From Blastocatellia bacterium (GTDB lineage Bacteria; Acidobacteriota; Blastocatellia; UBA7656): 62,670 bases of DNA. The DNA lies in NCBI GenBank assembly GCA_035275065.1, contig DATENM010000076.1:1-62670 (forward strand), written 5' to 3'. How positions within the stretch are numbered: position 1 is the first letter of the stretch; each line of letters begins with the position of its first letter. Shown here in pieces: positions 45,320-55,300 of the stretch. Under the pieces are notes generated by a model. It was not told where the DNA came from, ran no database searches, and saw only the letters and a program-made list of their open reading frames with translations. Position numbers and translations under genes: made by a program.

Positions 45320-48300
45320 TCAGTCCCGACGATCTAACAAGACATTGCCAACCGGCCAGGGCGGCTCCGTCACGGTCTTTGCGACCTGGACGTAGGCGAA
45401 AAGCGGGTCGCGGCTGGCCGGGTCTTTGCCGCCGACGTAGATCACGAACTTACCGTCTTTGCTCCCCTTGCTGACGTAAAGCAGTTTGTCGTCATCGACG
45501 TACTCGTCACGCTCGTATTCCGGCTTATCCACGTCGATGTAAAAGTGCTGGCGCAGCGAGCTCATGTCGGCGCGCGGGTCGGGGGAGATCAGATTCACTT
45601 GCACGACCCTGAAATACCGGCTCGCCGACAGGTCTATGGGCTCGTCCCAATCTTTGTCCAACACCAGGTCCTGGTCATGGTTGATCAGGACGCCGAAGCG
45701 GGGTTCAAGGGCGGCTTCGTTATGACCGTTCATGATGTCGCGGCTAAGGTCCTGGCGGGCAATCGCCCCCAGCACGACCGCCTGTTTCATCACGTCGTCG
45801 GCAAACAGGTCCGGGCAGCTTTCCTGCGGCAAGAATGAGAACCGCTGCCAGATTCGGTCCCGCAGCCCGGGGTAGAGCACCCCGCGCCCGGAGACCAGGA
45901 CGGTATTCACTTCCCTGTCCGCGACGCCAGCGGCCTGGAGCAGCTCGTCGAGCACCCCATCGGTGACGAAGTCAATGAACTCACTCATTCGCTCATCTTC
46001 GGAAATTAGGCGCGCCGGTATGGAAAGGTAGATGTGTCCTTCGGCTGTAATCCATAGCCCGGCCTCGTCCGTCGGCTGTTGCCAATCGGTTCTAGTCCCG
46101 CTATAGGTCACCGCCTCGCGGCTCGCCTTGTAGCCGACTTGCACATTGAAGGGCGGACAATCATCCCATCTGCCGCCTTCGGCCAGCGCCTTCCGGCACC
46201 CGTCGCTCCAACTGTGTTTGGCCTCCCGAATCCAGGCCCACAGGTGGATGATGGCGCTGCGGTGCAGATGCGAGCTGTTCTTCGTCAACTGGCTCGTGAC
46301 GACCGGGAATTCATAATTGAAGTCCTGCGCGTTGACGACGTGCGGATCACGCAACAGCTGATCGATGAGCCGCGCCAGTATTTCATCGATGTAATTGCCG
46401 GCGATGGGCACGCCGAGGCGTTTCTCCACTTTCCATTGTTCCGGGTAGCGAGGCAGCGTTTTCTTCCATTCGACTCTGATCAACGACAGGTCGAGGGTGC
46501 CGGCACCGAAATCGTAGACCAGGATGCGCTCAGTCCTGGCCGCAGGCTGCCCGCGCATCTTCTCCGCGCAATAGTAGTAGGCAACCGCGTCGGATTCGCT
46601 GATCAGACGGATTCGTTCGCGCAAGGGGATGCCGAAACGTTCCGAATTGCCGAGCGCGCGATGGGCGATTTCGAGCAGCAGCTCTTGATGCCGCCGCGTG
46701 AAGGTGTTGGGATGACAGACGACGACCTGATCAGCTCGATAATCAGGGAGTAGATACGCTTCCGCCAGTGCCGCAAACCCCGATTCGACCATCCGGTCTA
46801 AAGGCAGCCGCTGCCTGGTCACGGTTTTACCATTTTCTCTGACCGGGATTTCGCTCCCCAGTAAGATGTTATGCGAAACTTTCCCGAGCCAGGATTTCAA
46901 TGAGTAGATGACCCTTCCCGGGTTCGTCTCAAAAAGATATTGGGGGGCGGGCAAGCTAATGAACTCTGGCTTCCCCGGCATCAGAGAGATGTCTTGGGAA
47001 TAGTAGCTCGGGAACCCCGGCCTCTGCCGGTCACCTGACTCATTGCGCAAGTCCGCATCGCAGCCGACCCAACTAGGCAGTAGGTAACGGCTACTGCGTT
47101 CCGCATTCCCTGGGTCATGTTCGGCGAGACTGCGTTGGCCGCCTTTGACCTTCACCTCCTGGAGCGGGATCAGCTTCACACTGTCTCGGCGGCCACTGCC
47201 CCAGGCGGCGCTGATGGCCGAGGTGCCGAAGTCTATGGCCAGCCAGTTCGCCCCCGGCAGTTGCTCGAAGCATAGCGGCAGCAAGATGGTCAGCGACCGC
47301 TTGCTGGGCTCGCTCTCCTGGTCGCCGCGAACCTCGATGGCGAGGTGGATTTTCGCGGCGATTTTATCGGTCCCGATGCGCGCCCCAACAATTCGCGAGA
47401 TGTGGCCGGGATGGATTCGCACGGTGCGCGATTCGGCCGGCTCGCCCTCGCCGACCGCCACCCTGGGCCGCGGACGGTCAAAGTCATAAACCCCGAGCAG
47501 CTTGTTTAGCGGCTGGCCGTCCGCCATCTGGAAGCTCTGTCGGACGCCGGGGTCACAGGCAATCTCGGTCGTGACTTCCACCCTCACCATGCCTTTGCCG
47601 GCCGTCCCTGAATTACCGACTTCAATGCTGAAGAGGTCGCGTGTGCGAGAGTTCCTGGCAGAAAACTTGATCGTTTGTGGCTCCAGGATAATCGTCGTAG
47701 CGTCTTTCAGCATAGGGGCGACGTTGACGCCTGCCGCCAGCGAGCGCAGCCGTGTCTCCCCTTTCGGCGTCCAGTACACCTCGGCAGGCGTCCTCGGCGG
47801 CAGAATCTTCAGACCGATCTCGGCGCGCGTCGGGTCACGATAGATGGTCGTGGTGTAGGGACCCGGTTCAGACCTCGCGTCAAAATCGCCGATCAGCTTG
47901 AAACTGTATTCACAATTCGTCGGCTCGGGGTTAGGAATTGTCTGCCCGTCACAGTCGAGATAAACGGGCACGGCGACCGTCTGGTAAGGCGGCACCATGA
48001 CCCGCGGCTTATCCATATGTATGGGCTCGCCGCTCAGGGGGCGGATACCCTGATACGTCTGCATGGTGTAGCCCTCCCACTCGTACGGCTGCGCGAAGCT
48101 GTGAATGGACTGGCTCTCAAAGATGAACTGGCCGACCTCGACCGATTCTCCTTTGCGGAAGTACAGCCTGCCGTCCGGCGCAGGCCGGTAGGTGACCATA
48201 GGCTTGCGCGGCGCTTCGGGCTTGATCGTCAGATGGCAGCAGACTTTCTCACCAACGACGCCTTGCTCGTTGCCCGACAGGTGAGTTTTTAACCAGCCTT

Positions 48301-50284
48301 GGAGGCGGTTGAGCAGCGAATCCTGCCGGCCAGCGTTACGCTCCGTCCTCCACCAGTGCATATGTACGTTCACATCAACATCGATGTGGGCCTCTAGGGC
48401 ATTGGCGTCCAGGGAGCGGTAATCGAGAATGCTATCGGCGGCGAGGAAGATATAGATCTGCTTATTGTGGGACACCAACTCGCGGGTCAGGGGTTCGAGA
48501 CCTTCGTGAGTGGCGAGTGATTTCTCGCCACTCACGAAGCCAATCGGGTATCCCTCGGCCAACTCAAGGCCGCCCTGAACCCGCCCGTAGTCGAGAGAGA
48601 TTTCGGCCTGGCGAGTCGGCTGCTCCTCGTTTCGGAATATTCGCCCTAACCAGGGCACCGGCTGATCGTTCTCGACCTTGAGCGTGCCGACGAGTAGCCG
48701 GCTGGCCGCGGGGCGGTTGAAATCCACCACCACTTCGGGCACGGCTTGCCATTTGAGGCCCGGCAGAAATTGCCGGTGGTAGTACTTGAGAAAGGCGTAG
48801 GTCGCCGCCAGCAGGGCGAGGATCACCGCGGCGATTGACCACAGCAGTCCCCGGAGCTTTGCGTTGGCGACCATGCGATTTTTAGCCTCTTCCTGGGTGG
48901 TGATGCCGTCGCCTTCGCTGCTCCACTCTGACACCACGTCCTGTTTGGTCAGCTTCGAGGCAGGCAGAAAGAGATTCGGGATGTCGACTGGCTTCGCGTT
49001 CTCGACGTTGATGAATAGCCCCTCAGTCTCTGTGCAGAGGTGGGAATAAAGCGGCGTTTCGTAATGGAAGCCGATCAGAAAATCGATACGGCCCGGGTCG
49101 GGGTCGGGGTCAGACGGTGCAACCCGCAACTCACCGACGACTCCGTCAAACAGTGAGATGTCGCGCCGGTCGCCCCCGTCCACGCAAAGCGGCGGCTTGC
49201 ATGGGACTAAACTCTTCTGGATCGCTTCAGCCGGCAGGACCTGGGAACCCATCCGCCACGGCCTGCCTTGCGCATTTTGATACTTGACCTGAAGCCATAG
49301 CGGGGTGAAGCCATATTCCGCGTTATAGCCTGCCGGTACAAGCTGGATATCGCCGCCGACCTGATCATTGAGCCGATAGCGTAAAGCATTCGCCGAGACG
49401 GCCTGCGGAGACAACAGGGAGTCGCGTTGATATTGGATCACGGCTTCCGGCAGCGGCTGGGGCTTGATTTCGGCCCTGAGGTAGAAGACATCATTCTCGA
49501 CTTTTCTCCAGCTCGCAGGGGCGTGCAGCTTGAAGAGGCTGGAGACGTGGTCGAGCAGGGCGCTGGCTTCGTCCGTGTGGGCAATGCCCGCCCCACTGAA
49601 ATCAATTAATTCATGGCTCGGCGAGAGCGAGTTAAACCTCCCATCCGTGACTTCGATCAGGGTGGTTTGTGAATGCAATTCGCCCTTGGGGATTTGCGCC
49701 TCCAGATACGGAATGACCAGCATTGAGGCTATCCCTATCGGCGACCAATTCCCTCGGAAACGACATGGCTGATACAGCCACTCGTTGAGTCGGGCCGCGA
49801 AATCCTGCTTGCTTTTGAACGTCCCCGTCATGGCAAGCTGGAAGATGTCAGCGGGGGAAGCCGACATGGCCGTCCGCCCGTCACAATCGCCGGAGAGCGT
49901 TTTATGAATCGTAAAGAAGACCACCGAGACCCGGTCCTGGTCCGGCGTGAACCCCGCCAGGGGGGGCTGCCCTTTTATGCCATCAAACAAGAGGTCGGGG
50001 AGGGTACTTTTGATCGCCGCTCTCCTATCCTTGCCTTTGACAATGCTGGCCGAGTCATCGATCAGTAGAATGAAATGGCGGCTGGGCTTCGTCACGGCTG
50101 CCGCCGAACTGGCCGGCTGAGCGCAGACGGATGCCACAAGCAGCAGAACCGGCAGCGTCATCAGAACGAAGGCGGCAAGAGGCGCGGTGTGACCCGCACG
50201 GCTCGGGCGACGCTCAGGTGAGGGGCGACGGCGAGGGGACGTGTAAAACAGGCTTGCACTTTCTAGAATGTGTTGGTCTGGCAA
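45320..50284 (-). CDS. membrane vWA protein fused to an Hsp70/actin-fold ATPase
   Basis: The TTG at 50284 is chosen as start because GGAG lies seven bases upstream; the frame extends to a TTG at 50368 with no such site. The 1654-residue protein has a signal/anchor at about 37-55. A vWA-like domain follows with D-x-S-x-S at 76-80 (DDSAS). A membrane segment is at about 480-498, then a beta-rich region to about 1010. The C-terminal Hsp70-type ATPase shows DFGTS (1018-1022), a VVVCHPNTFTRRHQE and LISESDAVAYYY pair matching the Hsp70 core, DFGAGTLDLS (1258-1267) and VSGRGVLYPGL (1464-1474). All three actin-fold nucleotide motifs are present. The ATPase should be cytoplasmic. Confidence 0.8.
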   Translation of the reverse strand: MPDQHILESASLFYTSPRRRPSPERRPSRAGHTAPLAAFVLMTLPVLLLVASVCAQPASSAAAVTKPSRHFILLIDDSASIVKGKDRRAAIKSTLPDLLFDGIKGQPPLAGFTPDQDRVSVVFFTIHKTLSGDCDGRTAMSASPADIFQLAMTGTFKSKQDFAARLNEWLYQPCRFRGNWSPIGIASMLVIPYLEAQIPKGELHSQTTLIEVTDGRFNSLSPSHELIDFSGAGIAHTDEASALLDHVSSLFKLHAPASWRKVENDVFYLRAEIKPQPLPEAVIQYQRDSLLSPQAVSANALRYRLNDQVGGDIQLVPAGYNAEYGFTPLWLQVKYQNAQGRPWRMGSQVLPAEAIQKSLVPCKPPLCVDGGDRRDISLFDGVVGELRVAPSDPDPDPGRIDFLIGFHYETPLYSHLCTETEGLFINVENAKPVDIPNLFLPASKLTKQDVVSEWSSEGDGITTQEEAKNRMVANAKLRGLLWSIAAVILALLAATYAFLKYYHRQFLPGLKWQAVPEVVVDFNRPAASRLLVGTLKVENDQPVPWLGRIFRNEEQPTRQAEISLDYGRVQGGLELAEGYPIGFVSGEKSLATHEGLEPLTRELVSHNKQIYIFLAADSILDYRSLDANALEAHIDVDVNVHMHWWRTERNAGRQDSLLNRLQGWLKTHLSGNEQGVVGEKVCCHLTIKPEAPRKPMVTYRPAPDGRLYFRKGESVEVGQFIFESQSIHSFAQPYEWEGYTMQTYQGIRPLSGEPIHMDKPRVMVPPYQTVAVPVYLDCDGQTIPNPEPTNCEYSFKLIGDFDARSEPGPYTTTIYRDPTRAEIGLKILPPRTPAEVYWTPKGETRLRSLAAGVNVAPMLKDATTIILEPQTIKFSARNSRTRDLFSIEVGNSGTAGKGMVRVEVTTEIACDPGVRQSFQMADGQPLNKLLGVYDFDRPRPRVAVGEGEPAESRTVRIHPGHISRIVGARIGTDKIAAKIHLAIEVRGDQESEPSKRSLTILLPLCFEQLPGANWLAIDFGTSAISAAWGSGRRDSVKLIPLQEVKVKGGQRSLAEHDPGNAERSSRYLLPSWVGCDADLRNESGDRQRPGFPSYYSQDISLMPGKPEFISLPAPQYLFETNPGRVIYSLKSWLGKVSHNILLGSEIPVRENGKTVTRQRLPLDRMVESGFAALAEAYLLPDYRADQVVVCHPNTFTRRHQELLLEIAHRALGNSERFGIPLRERIRLISESDAVAYYYCAEKMRGQPAARTERILVYDFGAGTLDLSLIRVEWKKTLPRYPEQWKVEKRLGVPIAGNYIDEILARLIDQLLRDPHVVNAQDFNYEFPVVTSQLTKNSSHLHRSAIIHLWAWIREAKHSWSDGCRKALAEGGRWDDCPPFNVQVGYKASREAVTYSGTRTDWQQPTDEAGLWITAEGHIYLSIPARLISEDERMSEFIDFVTDGVLDELLQAAGVADREVNTVLVSGRGVLYPGLRDRIWQRFSFLPQESCPDLFADDVMKQAVVLGAIARQDLSRDIMNGHNEAALEPRFGVLINHDQDLVLDKDWDEPIDLSASRYFRVVQVNLISPDPRADMSSLRQHFYIDVDKPEYERDEYVDDDKLLYVSKGSKDGKFVIYVGGKDPASRDPLFAYVQVAKTVTEPPWPVGNVLLDRRD

Positions 50285-50770
50285 TGGGTATCTCCCTCCC
50301 CTCTTCTCATCAGACACAGTGAATGAGGCGCAGTCTAAACCGACACTCCTACCTTGGCGTATGATCAACTGAATCTGCGAAGTGCCGCAGGGGAGAAACC
50401 ACCGAATTCAGTCCATCTTTCGCGGTCTGACGGTTGGGCTATCGAAGCCACAGGATATAATCCGGTCAAACGTTGCCTGGCATAGGACATAGAACATCTT
50501 CGCGCGCTCACTCGCGTGGCGTGCAGCAATAGTGTGGCAGCCGAGGTCTTTAGGCTGCCTATGGGTATATCAGCGTTTCACCGATCAACGGGCTTTCGTG
50601 GCTTTCAACAGCTTTACTGAAGGAGGATCGCTGAACGGTTCCCTTCGGTCAGTTCCAATCGCTCCTTCACAAGTAAGTGTTGCGGGTTGGAAAAGATTTC
50701 ATGGCAGGCGAGCAAGATATTCTTGCTCGGGCAAGGCGGCGGGTTTGAATCGAGGCCGGGCGGCCTCAGG
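50285..50770. other. gap between anti-sigma-like and vWA-Hsp70 genes
   Basis: No gene is supported. This is the only sizeable gap in the minus-strand train, so it may hold an internal promoter for the downstream large genes. I found no convincing -35/-10 pair on the minus strand. Confidence 0.4.
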
Positions 50771-51685
50771 TCACGGCCTTTGGATACTGAATGAGTAGAC
50801 GTCCGGCCCGTCTTCGCCGTCTTCAGGTTTGACTGTCAGTACGTATGAACGCCCGGCGAGCATGGCGGCAGTCAGCGCGATCTCAATAAAGTTGCCGCCC
50901 TGCGCGGATCGAGAATTCAAATGATTCAACTGCAAAATCTCTGCGCCATCTCGGGTCAGCACGGTCTGATAAGCCCTGCCGGCTGATTCGACAGGGGCTT
51001 GCAGCAATAAGAGGGTCGCCGGCGCGGGCAGCCGCAAAATCTGCTCCCCGGACCCCGACCGCGTCAACATCGGCAGCAGCAGCCCGGTGGCGACTGTGGC
51101 CTCTCCCGATGACCCCGGCGTCAACGACTCGGTGCGCTGTCTCACTTGCTCCAGTTCTCTGAGACTGCGCTCCAACTTTTCATTCAACCGGTCGGTTTCC
51201 TGGCGCTGCCGGGACAAACTGGCGCGCTCCTGTTCGAGATGACTGGCTTGGCGGCGCAGCCAGAGACCTGCACCCCCCAGCAACAACGCGACGACGACCA
51301 GGGCCATAATCGCCTTCCACGAGAACGAGCGGTAACGCTCGCCCCATGCGGCTAACCAACCGACGCGACCGGGCGGGCGGGCGTCTGCCTCTTGTGTGAC
51401 CTGAGGCATGTCGATTCTTGGAAGTGAGGCGGCCAGCATTCGCGCGAACTCGACCTGGACGCGGCGCTCGGGGGTCGTGAGGTAATGTTTCTCAAACCGC
51501 TCAATCTCTTCAGCCGAAAAATCATGATGGATGTAGCTGTCGATCAGCTCTTCTTCTATAATCAACATCTCCTGAAAGAATGCTTCGTCGCTGAAATAGC
51601 GCTCTTCTATCTGCCTACGCTCGTCCACTTTTAGGCCTCCAAGCAAATAGTCGATCAATCGTCGCTTCCCCGTTTGATCTTCCAC
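50771..51685 (-). CDS. membrane anti-sigma-like protein
   Basis: GTG start at 51685 with GGGGAG nine bases before. The 304-residue protein has an N-terminal cytoplasmic helical domain (DYLLGGLKVDERRQIEERYF, then EEELIDSYI), common in anti-sigma proteins of Acidobacteriota. A membrane segment lies near 124-145, followed by a coiled coil (LEQERASLSRQRQETDRLNE) and a beta-rich periplasmic domain of about 110 residues. It lies 37 bases after the ECF sigma gene, the expected pairing. The zinc-binding Cys/His pattern of classical anti-sigma factors is not present. Confidence 0.75.
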   Translation of the reverse strand: MEDQTGKRRLIDYLLGGLKVDERRQIEERYFSDEAFFQEMLIIEEELIDSYIHHDFSAEEIERFEKHYLTTPERRVQVEFARMLAASLPRIDMPQVTQEADARPPGRVGWLAAWGERYRSFSWKAIMALVVVALLLGGAGLWLRRQASHLEQERASLSRQRQETDRLNEKLERSLRELEQVRQRTESLTPGSSGEATVATGLLLPMLTRSGSGEQILRLPAPATLLLLQAPVESAGRAYQTVLTRDGAEILQLNHLNSRSAQGGNFIEIALTAAMLAGRSYVLTVKPEDGEDGPDVYSFSIQRP

Positions 51686-51722
51686 GGTATTTAGCTCCCC
51701 TTAGCTATTTGTGTTACAAGCC

Positions 51723-52295
51723 TCAAATTATTTCAGGATTTGGCTTGCGTTGAAGGCAAGCGGTGTAGCATGCCTTCAGCTCTTTCCTGATCCGGTGCGC
51801 GCGTATCCGCAAGGCGTTCAGAGGTATTCCCAACTCCTCGGCAAGGTTCTTTTTATTCTTCGCCTTATTTTCGGGCTGGCAGTAATGGGTGATCAATTCT
51901 AAATTCTCACGGGAAAGTCGGCGCAGGCACTGCTTCATGCAATGGCGTTTGGCCTGGTCTTCCTCGCTCTCAGCCGCCGTCACAACCGCCGGGGCGTGGG
52001 ATAATTCGCGAGCGAGGCCGGCTTGCCGTTCGCGGTCTTTGAGCACTTCGTAGGCGATCAGCCGGGCGACGCCCCGGAAATATCTCGTCAGGTCGCGGAT
52101 ATCCTCGCCTTGATCAATCTTTTTCGCCACCCGGTCGATGGTCTCATCGGCGCACACCTCGGCGTTGGCACAGCCCTGCCATTCGAAAAACTTAATCAGG
52201 GTTTTTCTAACCGACTCGTAGGCTTCTGCCGCCTGGTCCCTGTCCGGGTGCAAGCGCGCAAGCAGAAGGTCAAAAGAGGTCTGCGTCAACGCCAT
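51723..52295 (-). CDS. ECF-type RNA polymerase sigma factor
   Basis: The 190-residue protein has a region-2 helix (YFRGVARLIAYEVLKDRER) and a region-4 helix-turn-helix (NLAEELGIPLNALRIRAHRIRKEL). The length is typical of ECF sigma factors. It lies between the TPR-CHAT gene (58-base gap) and the anti-sigma-like gene. In this arrangement the sigma factor is expected to control its own cluster and to be released by the membrane anti-sigma protein. Confidence 0.85.
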   Translation of the reverse strand: MALTQTSFDLLLARLHPDRDQAAEAYESVRKTLIKFFEWQGCANAEVCADETIDRVAKKIDQGEDIRDLTRYFRGVARLIAYEVLKDRERQAGLARELSHAPAVVTAAESEEDQAKRHCMKQCLRRLSRENLELITHYCQPENKAKNKKNLAEELGIPLNALRIRAHRIRKELKACYTACLQRKPNPEII

Positions 52296-52353
52296 GATTT
52301 ACGACCAGCCATATGAGTTGCTCGTCCGTGTCGGCCTTGACGGGGCCTTGCGT

Positions 52354-55300
52354 CTACCAATGCCAGGCATCCGGCTGCCACTCTCCTTGAATTTGAAAGG
52401 CCGCCCAGAAAAAAGGCGATTTCCAGCGATCTTTTTCCCACATCTCGATTTGGGCAGCCCGTAGGGCGGCGGTCGGCTGCAAGCCGTCTTTTAGCATACC
52501 TTTGTAAAACAGACTCATCAACCGTGAAGTCGCCGTATCGTTAACGCGCCAGAGGCTGGCGACGACGCGGCGCGCGCCTGCGTACATAAAGCCTCGCGTC
52601 AGCCCGATCAGTCCTTCGCCTTGGATGTCTTTGCCCAGCCCCGTATTGCAGGCGCTAAGGACCACAAGGTCGGCTTTGAGTTGCAGGTTGTACACCGCCG
52701 CCAGGGTTAGAAAGCCTTCGCAGGCATGTCCCTGCCGGTCGACCAGCGACAGGATGATGCCGGACAATTCAGGGTGCTGGTTATTCAGAATCCCATGCGT
52801 CGCCAGATGGACGATGCGGCACCCGGCGAGGTCAGGACTCTGCAACCTGGATAAGTTGGCATCGAAGTCCATCGCTAATAGGACTTCGGCCCCGGCAGCG
52901 GCCTCGACCAGGGCGGCTGCCTCTGCGCGTGTTCCCGGCAAACGCGGAAGATAAAATCCCTCCTCTGTGCCGCCGGTGTCACGTAAGGCGCGACTGATCT
53001 GTGGCGGCAGTTCGGCCCGCGCGGACGGTGGGCCGGCGTTTCCCGGCGGACTGATGCGAGGGTCCTCTGGCGTAAAGACCGGGTCGGCGAAGATGGCGAT
53101 CATCTTGCCGCCCGGCTCGCGTTTGCTCAACTCCTGGCGCAGGACATCGAGCGTCGAGGCGGAAGGGAGGCTGACAATTTCATGTTCCACCACGAGCGGT
53201 GTGACCCGCCAATCCTCGTCTGCGGCGGGCGGCCACGCGCCGTCGGTTTTTGGCACGGGCAGGCTGGCAAATGCGATGTGTTGCAGAGCCCCTTCGGCAA
53301 CGATCACCAACCGCTTTTGGCTGATCTGTGTGGCCACGGGCGCTAGTAGTATCTGGCTCAAGCGACTTGCCAGAGACCAATATTGCGCCGTTGAGGCGGC
53401 GATGCACTGTCGGTACTCCTCTGCCGTCTCGCCCGACAACGGTTGTTGAGTAGTGATCAACTCATACGTCTTCTTGGCCAATTCTTCGATGACCTTGCGT
53501 CCCGGCAGTCTATGGCTCTCAATCGAGTTCGGCGTGATGGCCCAGAGGTAGCTCGTCTGATCACCGAGGGCATATTCCAGCAATACGGTGCCGGGATCGA
53601 GTACGCGCCTCTGTATTTCAGAAACCGAAAGTGGGGACGGCTGAGTCAGGGCGGCGTAGCCGGGGCTGCTTTCCCTGATCTGCGCCTGGGCCATTTTGAA
53701 CTCGTCCGTGAGTTTATTGATTTCCTGGTCAAGCCGCTCCACCTGTTCCGGGGTATGGTGGTCGCTGAGGATTCGCACGCGCAGCTCCACCCTGGCATTG
53801 AGTGCTTGCCGCAAGGTGCGCTCTTTTTCCAGCAACTCCGGCTTCACCCCCTGACGGATGTCGGCGCCGGCTTCGGCGAGTGAATCGAGTAGGGCGCGCG
53901 CGCGCGCCTTTTCGCTCACCTCCAGGGCGACGGCATCCAATCCCCGGAGCGGGTCCTGCCGGTGCAGGCGCATAAGCACGTCGATACATAATTCGTAATA
54001 CCGATGAACGGAGGCGAAGTAAGACGTGCGTAATTCCTGGTCGGTGACTTTCGTCCTCAAGGATTCGACTTTTTCGAGTACTTCCTCGATGGCGCGGCGG
54101 GCCTCGCCTAGATGGCCGAGGTCGCGGTTCACACGGGCGATGTTGTAAAGGGTCAGCGCCTCTCCGCTACGATCTTCGACGGCGCGGATCAGTGGCAGCG
54201 CCTGTGAGTAATAAGCAAGCGCCTGCCGCTTCCTTGCTGACGTGTCATGTATGTAGCCGATATAATCCAGCGTATAGGCTTGCCCGCGCGGGTCGTTCAC
54301 TCTGCGGCTGAGCGCCAGGGCTTGCCGGTAATGCTGGAGCGCGTCGCGTAGCCGCCCCTGTGAATATAGCAGTGAGCCGATGTCCCTCAGTGTATGCGCC
54401 TCAATCCTTCGATTGCTGATTTGCCGGCTGAGTTGCAATTTCCGTTTAAAGCAGGCGAGGGCGCCGCGATTGTCCCCTGACGCATGGTACATCCTGCCAA
54501 CGTAGCCCAGAGTCTGACACTCGAAGGCGCGATTGCCTGAGGCGCGGCATAGTTGTAACGAACGCTCATAAGCCGACAGCGCCTTCGGCCTCTCCCCCAG
54601 TTCATCATAAAGGCTGCCGAGCCCATTGAGTGCGGCGGCCTCGCCGTTCTGGTCATCGATCTGCTGCAAGATTGCCGCCGCCTCGGTCTGCCGCTTGAGG
54701 GCTTCTTGCCTCTCGCCGAGAAACATATACACGTTGCCGATAGCGGTCAGCGCCAGAGCCGTTTGTCGCCGATCATCAATGCGCCGCCAGAAGGCGAGCG
54801 CCTGGGAGTAGTAATCAGACGCCTTCGATAAATCCCCCAGGTCCTGATAAGCGTAGCCCAGATCGATTAAAGCCAGCGCCTGGCTGCCGATGTCCGCATC
54901 AGATTGGCTCGTGGTCAAAGCTTGCTCGAAGTAGCCGATGGCTTTCAACAGATCACCGGAGGAGTAGTAGATCAAGCCCGTATGATTAAGGGCCAGGGCC
55001 GCGCCGCGCCGGTCTCCGGCATGGCGACTCAAGTCGAGCGCCCGTGTGCAATACTGAAGCGCATCAGCAATCTTACCCATCTCAATACAGGTGATTGCCA
55101 TACCATTCAGGGCCGCGATTTCAGACCCCAGCCGCCGTGAACTCCGGCTGGGTGCTAGGGCCTGGGTGTAATAGTCTAAGGCTTCGCGGTTTTTCCCGCG
55201 CAGGTAATGCAGGTCGGCGATGCCCAATAATGCCGCAGCCCCGTCAGCTTCGTCGTTGAGAGCTTGCCAATACTGCAACGCCTTGACGTACTGGCCTAAG

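Noticed and set aside
50434..50461. Promoter on the plus strand (TTGGGC, 16 bases, exact TATAAT)
   Set aside because: The -35 box is poor and no plus-strand gene follows, so it is likely chance.
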